From contig BSDZ01000008.1 in assembly GCA_030268105.1 (NCBI GenBank), positions 5,332,001 through 5,396,000 on the forward strand: a DNA stretch of 64,000 nt, written 5' to 3'. A program made the translations under genes and the position numbers. The notes beneath the pieces are model-generated. The model had not been told where the DNA came from, made no database searches, and worked only from the letters and a program-made list of their open reading frames with translations. The first letter of the stretch is position 1. The number at the start of each line of letters is the position of its first letter. Origin of the DNA: Volvox africanus. Taxonomy: Eukaryota; Chlorophyta; Chlorophyceae; Chlamydomonadales; Volvocaceae. Positions 1 to 12,100 of this stretch are shown piece after piece.

Positions 1-236
1 TAGTAACGTTTATTTATAAATTAGGGTTGTTGTTTTAGGTTTATCTATCTGTGGTGCGTGGATGGGGATGCCGCCGTCGTGATGCATGCATGCGCCGATT
101 CCTGCATGTATGCGCACGGCTTACCTGCCTCCGAAAGAGCCAAGAGTCCAACAGTCCGCATTCACAGTACTGTACAGGCCACCATCAAGCAAGAGTGCTA
201 TTCCGACCTTGATTGCCTTCTTCCGGCCATCCTCAG

Positions 237-3200
237 TCGAATCTGGTCATCACCCCTTTCGACCACTTTTGCAACGGCCCGATTCTTCTGGCCGACGGAA
301 ATCCCGCTCTTGTCGGGGGTTACGACGAGCCAGCCAACAAAGCGCAGACAGACGGGCGAAAATGGATTTCGGTATGTTGGGTTTTTACTCTCCTTCGGTC
401 AATCGCTTTAACACATGACCCTTAAAACCATGGAATCCTACATACCCCTATCTATCCCCGCCGTACTGTTTTCACATCTACGATACACCTGCCAACCCCC
501 AATGGCCTAGCTACGTAGAGGGGAAATAATGGACGTAATTAAATAACACCTGCAATCACTTTACCTACCTGACGATAAAATAAAAAAGTTTAACTGGACG
601 TATTCTCTCTCCTGCATCATGTGTGATTGTGATATTTATATATAGCCCTCTGTGGCCGGATATGCCAATGAGCCTCTGCACTGATAATAATTTATCCCTG
701 CCTGCCGCGCCTCCTTGGCATCCATCTCATCAAAATCCGTCCTACCAATCAGCAGGTGCACGCTTGCCTTACTACACATCCCTCTACCATTAGTCACCCG
801 CCCATGATTGCCGCAGATTTATGACCACAATCGAAGGAGCATGACCTCAATGACCTCCATGTTTTACCAAAGGTACATGTCTCCATAGTAGTAATGGTGG
901 TAATATACATCATCAGATGTATTTTTGGATTGCGGGTGGAGTTTATATGTTGTTATTGGCAGTCCCAGGAGAACATACATATATGCTCCCCTGGCGGCAC
1001 CTCCGTACCTGAATATTCGATGTAAATTTATCGGATCCCATGTGCATATGCATATGCATATACATATGCACAGTGTAACACCCTTGCATATACATATACA
1101 CATATATTCTTGTATATATATGCATATATATATATGTAATATGAATGTGGTGTTATCACATCGGCAAGGAAGATGTAGGTATCATATCACACAAGGTTGC
1201 CTAACTGCATCGTTGAGCGTCGCCGCGGATCGCGGCATCCGGACGCTCAGGATCGCGACACCATGGATCGTGGAGCGTCGATACGTTGTTAATATCTGCA
1301 ATCAACAGTAGTAGATAGTGGTCGATAGTGACCTCATTTCGTCGGCAACTACTTCCTGCTCTTAGTCAGCCAGCCTGCCTAATGCGTGCGTGGCCCGCCA
1401 CGCACTCCTTCCGTCACCATCCATCCATGCAGGTGGTACCCGACACCCTGCCTGGTTAAAGATAACAAGGTATTGTAAATAATAGATAGGAAGGGATTGA
1501 TGCTACGGCAATCTATCAGCAGGGATCATCATCGATGCGCCTTATTCTTATGACAATACTGGACACCGTCGTATATCAGCTAAATACGTACAAGAATTTA
1601 ACACCTAATATGATTAGGTGTTAAATTCACAAATCGACGGGATACGGGATACATTCGTGTTTCATGCCGTACTTACTGCATGCTCCGCCAGCATCCCGCC
1701 AGGATATACATATACCTTCCATATATATGTGTGTGTGCATGCGCGTATGTGTATGTGTGTGCAGGTGCTTATCGTGGGCGGCACATACAACATTGACAAG
1801 GGACCTCAAATTCCAGTTGCGGAGCTCTGGGACCCAACGAAGCCCAACGCCGGCACTGAGCAAGTGCCCCTGCCGCCCACCTTCAAGAAAAATGCCGGCT
1901 TTAACTGGTAAAGGGAAGCCGCGGGGGGTGATGGACATGCATCGTACAGTTGGGCGGCGGGTAGGAGGAAGTTAGTGAAGGTATATGCCGCCTTTTTTGT
2001 TTACATTTCATACAGAAATCTTTTCTTCTCCTTTCTGACATACATACACGTGCATGCAGGTACCCCTTCATCTTGATGCTGCCTCGCGGTGAGATGCTAG
2101 GGCGGGCACATGCATATGTAGGGTTAGATGGGGCAGGAATCTTGCACTGGCAAAGTGACGTGTACACGAACGCACGGTAAGTGAAAAATATGAAACATTA
2201 TTACAACAATATCATCCTCGCGTTAAACTTGCTGGCGAAAACGGTGGCCTTGAATGCGTCCCTGTTTAAGTAGATATTGACGTTTCCCCAGGCAGAAAAA
2301 GCCCATGACATTGTCAGGCAGGCGGTAACGACTGGGTAACCCACGGGTTGCAGCCCTGTTACTAGTGGGTGGGTAACCTTGTGCTGGGGTAACCCTGTTA
2401 AGCAGTCCCTGTTATTGTGATATGCGAACGTGCACAAGATGTAATGCCTGTAAATCCTTTCGTTTTTCATCGTGTATACGTGCAGGTGAGATTCTCTGGT
2501 GGGGTGACCGCGGAGGCAGCATCACCAACTCCAACTGGGAAGAGATCTACATATTTCCGGACCTGCCCAATAACACATTCCCGTAAGTATGTAGGTCTGT
2601 GGATAGATGGAAATATGGCGATAGCAGAGGGCGGGCCACACACCTCCCAATGTGCGTCTTATATGAAGATATGTTATAAACAATAGTGATTATTATTAAG
2701 ATCATTTCTTAAAGATAGATAGAAAGATAGATAAATAGATGAGTAGGAGGGAGCGTGTGGCGACCGGAGCTTGTTGAGGCTGCAACTTGGGAAACGAGGT
2801 GCAGCGACTTGGGGGACAGCGGAGGGGAGGGGCACTGATGGAGAAGGGTTTAGTGCGGTGCCCGCAAGGGAGGCAACGAGGTGCAACAAGTCAGGTTCTT
2901 ATGTCGCAGTAGTGGCGATGGGACGTGGAGGCCAGGACGGGACGACTAGAGGGGCGGCGGCGGAGCCACGTTGGGGGGGAGTCATCATTCGATTACGAGC
3001 CCTTTGCTAATTAAAGGCATGGTGTATGATGAAACACTAGCTATGTTGTCTAGCTATCTTCGCTTGACCACGTATGTACACATCTCAGATTGCTTGGTTT
3101 AGTCACCATCATTTGATTCTTACGTACTTCTGATTGATTGACAAAAATGGTAGGCAGGTTTTGATAGCTTTTTTGATGGTCATTGACCATCCATACATAC

Positions 3201-6200
3201 CTAACGCCGTATCATCCAGCAGGTACCGCACTATGTACCCATGTACATCATCGATTGTACTTAGCGCCATGAAGCCTGATGGCAAAACTGGCGAATATAA
3301 TGATTTCTCCATCGTCATTTTTGGCGGCGCGGTAAGTGCGTGGATGCGTGGATACGCCGTAGCTACGTAGGCAGCACGTGATGAATTACGGGTGTAGGTA
3401 TAAATGGTGTATGTATAAAATAAAATATATCCCACACCATGGGGGGGCCTGCCAAGCAAACAGCGCGGCTGCGCCCCTATTTGTGGGTTCGGACGTAAAT
3501 GATCAAAATTGGTAGGTAGGAAATGAGGGCGTACATCAGCCGGCCAAGAAATGTAGCGAATTCCGTACAGGCGATCAAAGCGAGAAAATGGTGTTACATA
3601 ATTATTTTGCTTAGCCGCGAGCAAAAAAGTATTGTTAGGTAGGTAGGTAGTATAGATAGATAGATAGATAGATTAATTGTTTGATTGATTGATCACGTAA
3701 GTATGTACGTACCGCCGCCCCATTACATCATCCCTTCCTCGCTCGCTGTCCAGCCGGATGGGCCAAAGGGCGCCCCAGCTTCCCCCGTGTCTGCGCGTCT
3801 GGACATGTTCTACTGCGGCACCAACATCTGTGACAAGGGGTAGGTGATGAGGCTTAAAACCGAAGAAGAACCGCAGGTGGAGAAATAAAATTCAGTGTGT
3901 ATATATATATATGTGCCCTTCTTATTAGATCCCATCGCAAGAATGATCCATAACCAGCGAACCTATCTAGAGGAAGACCAAAGGAAAGAAATGCACATAA
4001 AGCGAAGACTCCTTCCATAACGATGGAGTCTCAATACCAGGGATCCAATGACCAAGCTCACGATCATGCATATGCAAGCCACCCTTAGTGGGCATACTAC
4101 CAAGTCCGGCGCAAAAATATTGTATGTATACCAACTCCATGTATGGACGGGCAGAACTCTTGCTTTTTCGCATGCCCGTCCGTCTGTCTGCCACTTATCC
4201 ATCCCCTCGTAGGTGGGTGATTGAAGACATGTTGGGACAGAGGCGCGTCATGCCGTACGCCACTGGTAAGGACAATACTTAGTACCTTAGCTTAGCAAGC
4301 AAGGGCGGGCACTGCTGCTTACCTGAGTAAGGGCAGAAACAGTATTAAATTGAAGACATTAAAATATATATGATTAGGCCGTAAGAAAAATATGCCCAGA
4401 AATTATACATGTATACATATAAATCAGACGACGATTTTTGTTTAAGTCAGCAAAGCACCCGGCCCCTCCCTGGGCCGTATTACTTGCTCTGTCATTCATT
4501 CGTATATGAGTGTTGCTCCCGTGAGCGACACTCCGTCAGTCCTCACGTTTTCCCCATGACTGCCTCGTCCCGTCCACCCTGCCCTGGTCAACAGCCAGCG
4601 GTAATCAAACCGGCGACCTCTCGTCCAGCCGCGAACATGCGCTCGGGGCTCATAACCTATTGAGACGTAGACTATCAGACATTAGGAAGCCTGACGGAAT
4701 AACGAGAAAGTATACGTTACATATTATCTGATAGTAAAGAAGTCCAAATAGTTAGTTCTGGAATCGGCACATATACTTGCGCGTATAGCACTACAAACTG
4801 TACGAGCACGGGTCGATAGCTTACCGCCGAGTACAGCTACAACATCACGATTGTTGCTAGATCGGATCGTTAATACGCCATTTTATAACATTTTTTTACG
4901 CCTGGTTCCGGGTTCTGCCTGGTTCCGGGTTCCGGTTACGCCTGGTTCCGGGAAAAAGCCGGCTGCAGCCGGCTGGGAAATAAAAATGGGCGTTATCGTT
5001 TGGGGCTAGCTGATGAAAATGCACCCGAGGTCGCCATTTGTTATACTCATCATGCATTTGGGGCTGCTGGTTAATGTGTGATTAGCATTTTAGTCATACT
5101 ACTAATGCCGCCTCCAACGATTGCAATTCGACTATTACTGACTACATGTAATATATTTGCAGTACTACCCAACGGCAAGGTCCTCGTCCATGCAGGGGGA
5201 CAGGTGCGACCGATAGAAGGGATGGATATATGCATGTGGCATGGGGTCCCGCATTTTGGCTGAGAAAGGGGGGCTATTAGTTTGGCGTCCTTGTGGATGA
5301 ATGGCATCAATACTTCACTACATTCCCGCTAGCAATTAATCGTGCTTTTTGCACACAACAAACATGCATATACACAAAAATATAGCAGCAGTTGCCTGTG
5401 TATTGTCAACGCTATTATCTCCATTTTCCATCCCCGGCAAGCCAGCTAATTATATGGGTTCATCATCCCGCAGGCCGGCATCGCGGGTTGGAAGAGTGGG
5501 AAGTACAATTACAAGGGCATCCTACCAGCGTACCGGGACCTGATGTACAACCCATATGCGCCGCTTGGAACGCGCTACTCGCTGAGCTCCACGCTGGGTG
5601 TGTGGATTGCTTGCTTGCTCGGGATTGTTTCGGCGTCTTTCTTGGGATTGGCCGTTCATATTCGGCCAGCATCCGCAGGATTAGTCATCACCTCCGTGGC
5701 TCGTTATTGCACATGAACACATACACACATATATCTATATCTTTAAACATGTATAGAGATGCTCTGCATGCATGTGAACATCCATGTACATGTATTTTAT
5801 ATAAGTTTTTTTATTCCACCGGCGGCGCAAATAATAGCATCAGGCAAGCATCGCTTGTTGTTCGTTCGGCCCTAAGTCACTCTTTGCTCGCTCGTCCAGC
5901 AGTAGAACGCCGTACCTTGTCTCACTCTTGGCAGTATATCTCTGCCTGACCCCTGAGATAAACTACTCCATTTATATATGTAGACGGTGTATGTGTTGGT
6001 TTAGTCTTGGAATTTTATCGCTCCTTTATTCCACCTCGTGCTTGCCGTATCCTTATCTCGACATACACACATACAGGCATAATCCGCATGTACCATTCGA
6101 CCACCTGCCTGGACCTGTCGGGAAAGGTGATCTCCGCGGGCTGCGAGACATGCGGAATGACCGGGGCGGACGCGGGAGACCTGGTAAGAACCAAGCAAGA

Positions 6201-8388
6201 TGCGTACATGATGTTTGAGGGTAGCTATATATTTATATATGTGTGTGTTTCATGCGGTCAATAGGCATAATGGCTGGTTATCCATTACCGGTGAAAGCGC
6301 ACCTCCTTTTTCTGGATTTCTTCTTTCGCTCGCTGTACTCCTGTGCGTCTAGTTATCCTAACAGCTATCTAGCACTACCAAAGCACGCTATTGTCACACG
6401 CTTCTGATATCTACCCTCGTTTGCTTGTCTGATGATAACTTCGATAACGCTGTCTATAAACCTACATCTCCTCCTGCTGAGTGAAAGTATTTGTGATTGT
6501 ACTCCTGCCTACGACCCTTCCGTCCCGTTATCATTCTCCATGAATGATGCGCAGCCCGCCAATGTCAGTCGCAGCCCCGACGGCGACCTGGACTACCGGA
6601 TCAGCTTCGCAGTCCCGACGGAGATCGGCCCGGGCGTGGAGCGGCCCGTCATCATCAGCGCACCGGAGGTCATAACTCGTGGAAGGTATGTACTCCATCA
6701 GCGGTGATCCAGTCCGGGGTCCAAGTATCCATCCATATGTCTCATCCCATGCGTACATACATGTCTCGAGCAAGTTGTTGTATCACCCCTCAAGTTGTTG
6801 TTGTTGATAACTACCGGTTGATAGGAAGAGCAGAGCATAGGTACTCTGAGCTCAGTACGGAAAGCCTCCATAAAGAGCCGTAATCTCTAAGGAAGAGAAA
6901 ACGTGGATATGTATTAAGGATATACATGCGATCAACCAGTGAAACCGAACTCAACTGAGTCTACCAGTGACCGTGTCACAGTTGCACTAGGGCATGCAAC
7001 CCTTAGCCTCTATATTTGCACATAGAGGGTGTAGCCACGGGCTACTTACTTAGCAAGGAGCTAAGGCCGGTACCGTAATACAACACAAGTCATCCATCTA
7101 CATTACAGTCATACATATATACATACATACATACACATATATATATATATATATACGTCACATACATCCTCCTCGCTGTTTGAGTTAATTCGTGGGCCCC
7201 CGGGAAGGGCTGTGCGTGCGCTAGACTAGATCAAGCATATCTATCTAGCATGTCTTGTAATATTTGAGAGCCGCAAAGGCCTCTCAAAATGCTGAGAAGG
7301 TGCTTCTGCACATCATGTCGTGCTGGCTTGTGCCGTATATATACGACTGACTGATGACGTAGGTGATGTGGGATCGATCAGGATGTGATGCACATTTGAA
7401 CACCGCCTTCGCCATCATGAAGTTTTTAATTATATTATTTTCCCCCTGGTTTCACTTATTTGAAAATTTATGAGTTGGGATTTGTGATAGGGTTAGGTTT
7501 AGTAGTTGCTGCCTGTCGTAACAGGCTCGCTCTAAACAAAGACGGCAGGGTTAGGCATCCTAATCATTGTACTATACTGCCGAGGAGGCCTCTCACTTGG
7601 GGTAGATGTCGTGTGTGTTCTTTTCGTACTTCGTTTTCAATATGTATGACTATTTACATGTCTCGCCTGTGCCGAATACCAACATGGCAGCGTGTTCACC
7701 ATTCTCTACACGGGCACGGTTACCGGTGCTACATTGGCAGCCCCATGCGCCAACACCCATTCAATTAATATGAACCAGAAAGTGCTGTTCCTGGTGAGTG
7801 TGGGAGTGAGAGAGTGATGAGGTGGTGATGAGGAGAGAGGGGAGGTGCAGGTTTAGCAGGGGAGGACATAAGTAGATGTACGTGTGTGTGTGCTATGTTG
7901 GCTCGCAGGTATCAGTGATAGCGCCTCACACAGGCACCCGTATGTATCGGCCCGCCCAGAGTTGGGTGGGCTGATCGATGGCTGACCACGCAGACAGAGT
8001 TCCATCATATACACAATCTACTGCGAATCTACCGCCTCCTACCGCAAATGAAGCAACGCCTCGGGAGTGTAATAAACAAAATCAACTACCCACTGGATTC
8101 ATTGCAGTTAGGGAAATGAAATAAACTAACCATCTCGCATATCTGTGTTTACCCCACCCCACCCCCATCCCCCCCCGCCCGCAGAACCTCGTGTCTGTTT
8201 CCAGCGGTGTGGCTCAGATTCGGGCGCCTCCGCTGTCCCAGCCCATGGCCGCCCACGCGGGATACTACCAGCTGTTCCTCCTGGGGACTCAAACCGCCAC
8301 CGGCCAGACCTACAGCGAAGGTGTCTGGGTCAAACTGGCGGATTTAAGTTCAATGAGCAACCAGGAAAAGACAGGGGGTATCAGGTAG
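237..8388 (+). CDS. Glyoxal/galactose-oxidase-like copper radical oxidase (5' partial, 15 exons)
   Basis: Predicted secreted copper radical oxidase (glyoxal oxidase N-terminal beta-propeller plus C-terminal DUF1929-type domain) that would oxidise aldehydes or alcohols to give H2O2; substrate unknown. Exons that keep phase: 237-371, 817-872, 1433-1469, 1765-1907, 2060-2088, 2486-2582, 3223-3331, 3754-3839, 4213-4265, 5163-5203, 5474-5597, 6077-6183, 6555-6685, 7691-7793, 8185-8388 (484 codons plus stop). Visible active-site elements: the Cys of FCNGP (exon 1, partner of the Cys-Tyr cofactor), Tyr of RWYP (exons 2/3), Tyr-His of RMYHS (exon 12) and the C-terminal His of AHAGYYQLF (exon 15). Kelch-like strands include VLIVGG and VLVHAGG. 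The signal peptide and first blade are missing, so the gene starts left of the window. Exon 5 is only 29 nt. The last exon could instead splice at 8384 (TCAG/GTAGAA), which would extend the C-terminus. The family call is firm; individual small exons are inferred. Confidence 0.85.
1049..1140. repeat. AT-rich CATATG/TATATA microsatellite
   Basis: A run of CATATG, CATATA and TATATA units inside the third gap of the oxidase gene, between exons 2 and 3. It has no coding content. The short ORFs read through it (Met/His/Ile-rich) are artefacts of the repeat. Confidence 0.7.
4905..4974. repeat. CCTGGTTCCGGGTT repeats ending in an 18-bp perfect palindrome
   Basis: Three spaced copies of a CCTGGTTCCGGG unit are followed at 4957-4974 by AGCCGGCTGCAGCCGGCT, which is its own reverse complement. 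The block is GC-rich inside an otherwise AT-rich oxidase intron (4266-5162). It could be a terminal fragment of a small transposon or a hairpin-forming element; no coding sequence or flanking duplication was recognised. Confidence 0.6.
6686..7690. other. Large oxidase intron with a hairpin and a TA/CATA microsatellite
   Basis: The 1005-nt intron between exons 13 and 14 of the oxidase. It contains a short hairpin near 7009-7030 (CCTCTAT, 8-nt loop, ATAGAGG) and a CATA/TA microsatellite at about 7108-7155. The 6790-7090 stretch has a different texture from the surrounding intron and may be an old insertion. No protein-coding content was recognised. Confidence 0.4.
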
Positions 8389-8609
8389 AAGTAATTTACG
8401 TTGTCTACCGGTACTTAGCGAGGGTCTGCTCCTCGGGGGTCCCATTCCTTGCGTGTAGCTATGATGTGGTGTCTTTTATTAGCTTGGCTTTGCATGTAGT
8501 GATAAAACCCTATGTGTTAAAAAGCTACTGATGGGCCTTTGCGACCCATGCATGCATATATACATACGATAATCAATAGTGTAGGTGATGACTAGGTAGA
8601 TACCTAGCT

Positions 8610-9070
8610 AGTGGGTCTGATGTGTGGGGAATTAGGTAGCCTCTCGAGGCCATTCCCTAAGGATCCGAGCTAGCGACCACAAATTCGCCAGTTCGAATCT
8701 GGGTGGGGCAAAATGGCGTAGGGGGAATGCAGCTTGGATTGCCCGAATCTACGGAGTTGGGTCCGAGTCCGCCCCCGGCGTTTGAGAGGGTTAAATGCAT
8801 AGCCCGTGAAGTGCGCATCTGAGGCCCGTAACTGGGCTGATGGTGCGGGGTGGTTTGACACTCACCTAAATGCCAGTAGGTCCGAAGGGGCTGGCACATG
8901 GATAGGGGCCGTAGAGAGTAGGAAACTCTGCGTAACCAAAAAACAGGTGATCTCTAGCGGCCTCAGATGAAGACGCTGAGGTACGCGTGCCCACTCGGTT
9001 AAAATCCCGGAGATCCCCATAATACACGCCAGCCCGCAAGGGCGGAGTAACCATAATAATATTAATAATT
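8610..9070 (+). mobile_element. Candidate tRNA-derived SINE
   Basis: At about 8688-8703 there is a good RNA polymerase III B-box-like motif (CCAGTTCGAATCTGG, a T-arm-like stem-loop), preceded by a weak A-box-like stretch near 8635. No complete tRNA cloverleaf can be folded, because no 5' acceptor strand pairs with the GGGGCA after the T-arm. Downstream is about 330 nt of GC-richer body ending near 9030-9070 in GCAAGGGCGGAGTAACCATA and ATAAT/ATTAAT repeats. That end resembles the LINE-type tails that mobilise SINEs, and also a conserved 28S rRNA segment. Family identity and target-site duplications cannot be checked from one copy. Confidence 0.35.
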
Positions 9071-10548
9071 GGGGGTTAGGTAGGTTGCAAGGAACGTACA
9101 AGGCATGCACGCTGTCGTATCCGTACATGCCTATGAATAGTGAAGGTATTATTTGTGCTTTTGTGAATGCGAGGATTGTGAGGTTACGCACGTACATAGC
9201 TTGCATACGTAGGAAAATGGTCAAGCAGACCTTGCCACAGGTTATCCGTGGGCGGGATGATGGCGTACGCTATATCGTACGTAAAGCTGATTTCCATTCG
9301 TGAGATCCCGAGAGATTATTGTCGGTGAATAAACGTAGCTCGCTGCATGCATGTGAACCATTCATGAACGTGTGTAGCTGTCATCGCAACAAACTTCTGT
9401 CTATCTGTGTTTCTTCTTAACCGTTATGGACATGCATGATGAATGAGTGACAACTTTAGCATGCACCTTTAGCAATTTACCATCCTCCCTCGTCTGGAGT
9501 TTTGTTGAGAAGTGAACTATCAAACACTATGAGCCTGGTATGGAGCCTGGCAACAAGTATACATTACATGGTGCATGGTGATAGGATGATCCAATTAGTT
9601 GGGTGAAAAAGGATGAGGTATTCGTCTGATATGTGATATCTGATCGTAGTAGGACCGTAGATGGATGTGGGATGTCGGACTAAACGAACTGCTCGATGCC
9701 CAAGTGTATGTGCTCCCAAGTGCCAACTTAGCTATGATGATGTAAGTGGGGATATTTATTATTTGTTACTGACTCTGGTTCCTTAAGCCGGAAAATGGAC
9801 GGGGTCTCAAGATCTGTACCGTGTGATATATAGAAACCCTAAGATAGCTATCGAAACATCGAGGTTTACCGTCGCACACACAGACACACACACACACAGT
9901 AGCCAAATGCAGGGTGCATGAACTGCATTAGTTGGGAGTGCTAATTTTCAATCCCCAACCTCAACAATTTAGAGGATGGCTGATTGGAAACATCCTGCAT
10001 GGCGACATATCGCAACAGGTTATGAGCCCCATATACTGCAAGCCGTAGAGCTTGCAGATCTTCGCCCCTTGTCTAGTGTCAACCTTCACATTTACAGCTT
10101 TGCACCGATGGGGAAGGACAGGCTAGACCAGCCACTGGACCTTCATAATTACGTGACAGGGAAGGGCGCACAAGTGTGTGGAGAGCTGGGCTACGGTTGA
10201 GCTCTGCTTGCGACCACTAGCAGAGGCTGACATCATTATATCGGATTAGGTCATCAAGAGCATTATGGTGAAGAATGAATGTGAAAGTTCACCTCCTCCT
10301 CCACCTCCATACTAAATATTGTCAAGGTGTAGTAGTCCTGGAGTATGTACGGGTTGCGTCGCAAGATAATGTGTGTCATCTTTCGATGGGACCTTTGCTT
10401 AGGCGGACACAACAGAGATATAATATTGAGATCGATGCAATGTCTGACCCATGTTCAAATCCTTAACCCAATGTCATCTGGAATGACCTGGCATATGCAT
10501 TCTTGTCTGTGTGCATCTCATGGAAACTTTGGCTATACCACGAGATGA
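9071..10548. other. Spacer without a recognisable gene
   Basis: Short open frames occur (for example 9976-10200) but they match no family I know and have no convincing splice context. A CA-rich microsatellite lies at about 9876-9900. The right end may include the 5' part of the decayed Copia element that is recognisable from 10549, too degraded to read. Confidence 0.5.
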
Positions 10549-11160
10549 GTGACTTCCAAATATCAAAGAGAGAGAGCAACTGCAAATCAACATGAATGGG
10601 CTCGACAACTACAGGCTGACTTGTTGAATATCGGCCACGTAGTCCCCGACAACAAGCTGGCCCTAACCATTCTTATCAAGGGACTCCCCGAGAACCACCC
10701 ACCCGGCAACCATGGCTATCATCATGTGTGAGGGGGAGCTGGACCTTCAGCAGGCACGTCTTATGACGTACGAGGCAAGTGATGAGGCAAGTGATGAGGC
10801 AAGCAGAAATCGTCAGCTTTTAGAGCGTGATGGGGAGGTGACCACGTCAGTTCATCAGGTCACGGTTCTGAAAAGAGCTCAGGTAGCAAAACCAACTCTA
10901 CATGCCACTGCTGGGGCAAGTCATTTCCTTCAAATGAATGCAATATGTGCAGAATATGCAAGAAGCACCTTGTGCATCAGCAACAGGGAAACGACAGACA
11001 TGGTGGAGGCAGCCATCAGTGTGGTGAACCCACGAAGATAGCATTCACGATCAGAGATAGATAATGGTCGGACGCATGGCATCTGGACTTGGGATCCGAA
11101 TGCCATATCACATGCGCCAGAGCTTGAAGAGTGCAGTACAGCCAGAGGAAGCAATCACAG
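10549..11160 (+). mobile_element. Decayed Ty1/Copia retrotransposon fragment (gag to protease)
   Basis: Successive frames shifted against each other resemble a Copia gag: NIGHVVPDNKLALTILIKGL (10549-10731 frame), then ELDLQQARLMTYE (10712 on), a degenerate zinc knuckle around CHCWGKSFPSNEC near 10905-10945, and a protease-like motif WHLDLGSECHIT (about 11077-11112; canonical form W-LDSGA-H-T). Frame changes and in-frame stops show it is dead. The GAGGCAAGTGAT unit is tandemly repeated at 10771-10805. No LTRs, integrase or reverse transcriptase were found nearby. Confidence 0.55.
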
Positions 11161-11962
11161 ATTATGCTTAAACTTATGCTTAAACGCAGCGCTCCAGCTC
11201 CAGCCTTAAGCGTACATGTGTATGGCGATTTGTACAGTAAGGTGCAATAAAAAGCACACAATCAGCATCTCGCTCGAGAGGCCATTTCGACACACAACTA
11301 CTGAACTGCAAGCAGCACCTTATGATGAAGCCTAACCTACCTGCACGCTAGCTAGGTAGCTAGGTTTATGCATCAGTAGTGTATGTGTATGAGGAATGCG
11401 ATGTGAGGGGCGCGCATAAGGGCAGGCCTCGGCATCTATCTATCAGAGAGAACGCACGTGTAACAGCGCGAACGGCGCAGAAGCGCCATCTAGAGCGGAA
11501 CTAGTTGTCGTACTATGGCCTTTTTGTGACAAATAACATAGTAATAGATTAATTACAATAGATCTAACGCATAGAACTTGAACAAGTCGCATGAAACTAC
11601 TTGCATGCGAGCATTGGTACAACAATGTCAGTTGTAGAATGCGCGCCAGTTTTGAATAGACGTAAGGCCCCCTTACGAGCCAGGCAGCGCTATTTAATGC
11701 GCCTGAATAGTTGAGACAGACACTTCCATTTCCTCTTCCATTGTAAATAACTAATTAAAATGTAAACTACTAGGAGTCACCCTTGAACCACGTGCCTTAC
11801 GGCACAGTTACTCGGAGCTCGCCCATGTAGCTACCCCTATCAGCTAGGCGAAGCCTCTGTTAGAGCACGTATGTATCAATGCATGCAACCTGCTAATAAA
11901 CATTCTCATTATTCGACCATACATATGTAGGAACGGAATGAGAAGGAGCAAACTCAACATAC
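11161..11962. other. Spacer, nothing recognised
   Basis: AT-rich sequence with only short, unrelated open frames. I searched it by eye on the minus strand for further exons belonging to the oxidase-like exon at 11963-12100 and found none. No tRNA or repeat array was recognised. Confidence 0.45.
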
Positions 11963-12100
11963 CGAAATCCATTTTCGGCCGTCAGCCTGCAAATTGTCCT
12001 TAAGCTCGTCATAGCCGCCGAAGAGAGCGGGATTTCCATCCGCTAAAACGATGGGGCCGTTGCAAAACTGGTCGAACTCGTCGTGGTTAGGTTGGCCAGA
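11963..12100 (-). pseudogene. Isolated inverted glyoxal-oxidase-like exon
   Basis: On the minus strand this reads an oxidase exon containing FDQFCNGPIVLADGNPALFG, ending in GRKWIS before a GTATGTTG donor. It aligns residue for residue with exon 1 of the oxidase at 237-371, and the donor sequence is almost the same. It keeps the active-site Cys, and its FDQFCNGPIVLADG is closer to the family consensus than the copy at the left end. No AG acceptor lies at the equivalent upstream border; the frame stays open through a hydrophobic stretch to about 12150 and then meets a stop. No downstream exons (such as RWYP or VLIVGG) were found on the minus strand to its left. It is therefore most likely a duplicated fragment, less likely the first exon of a second gene. 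Confidence 0.6.

Noticed and set aside
8640..8710. tRNA gene
   Set aside because: The T-arm-like motif is good, but no acceptor stem or anticodon arm can be folded; kept only as a SINE-like element.
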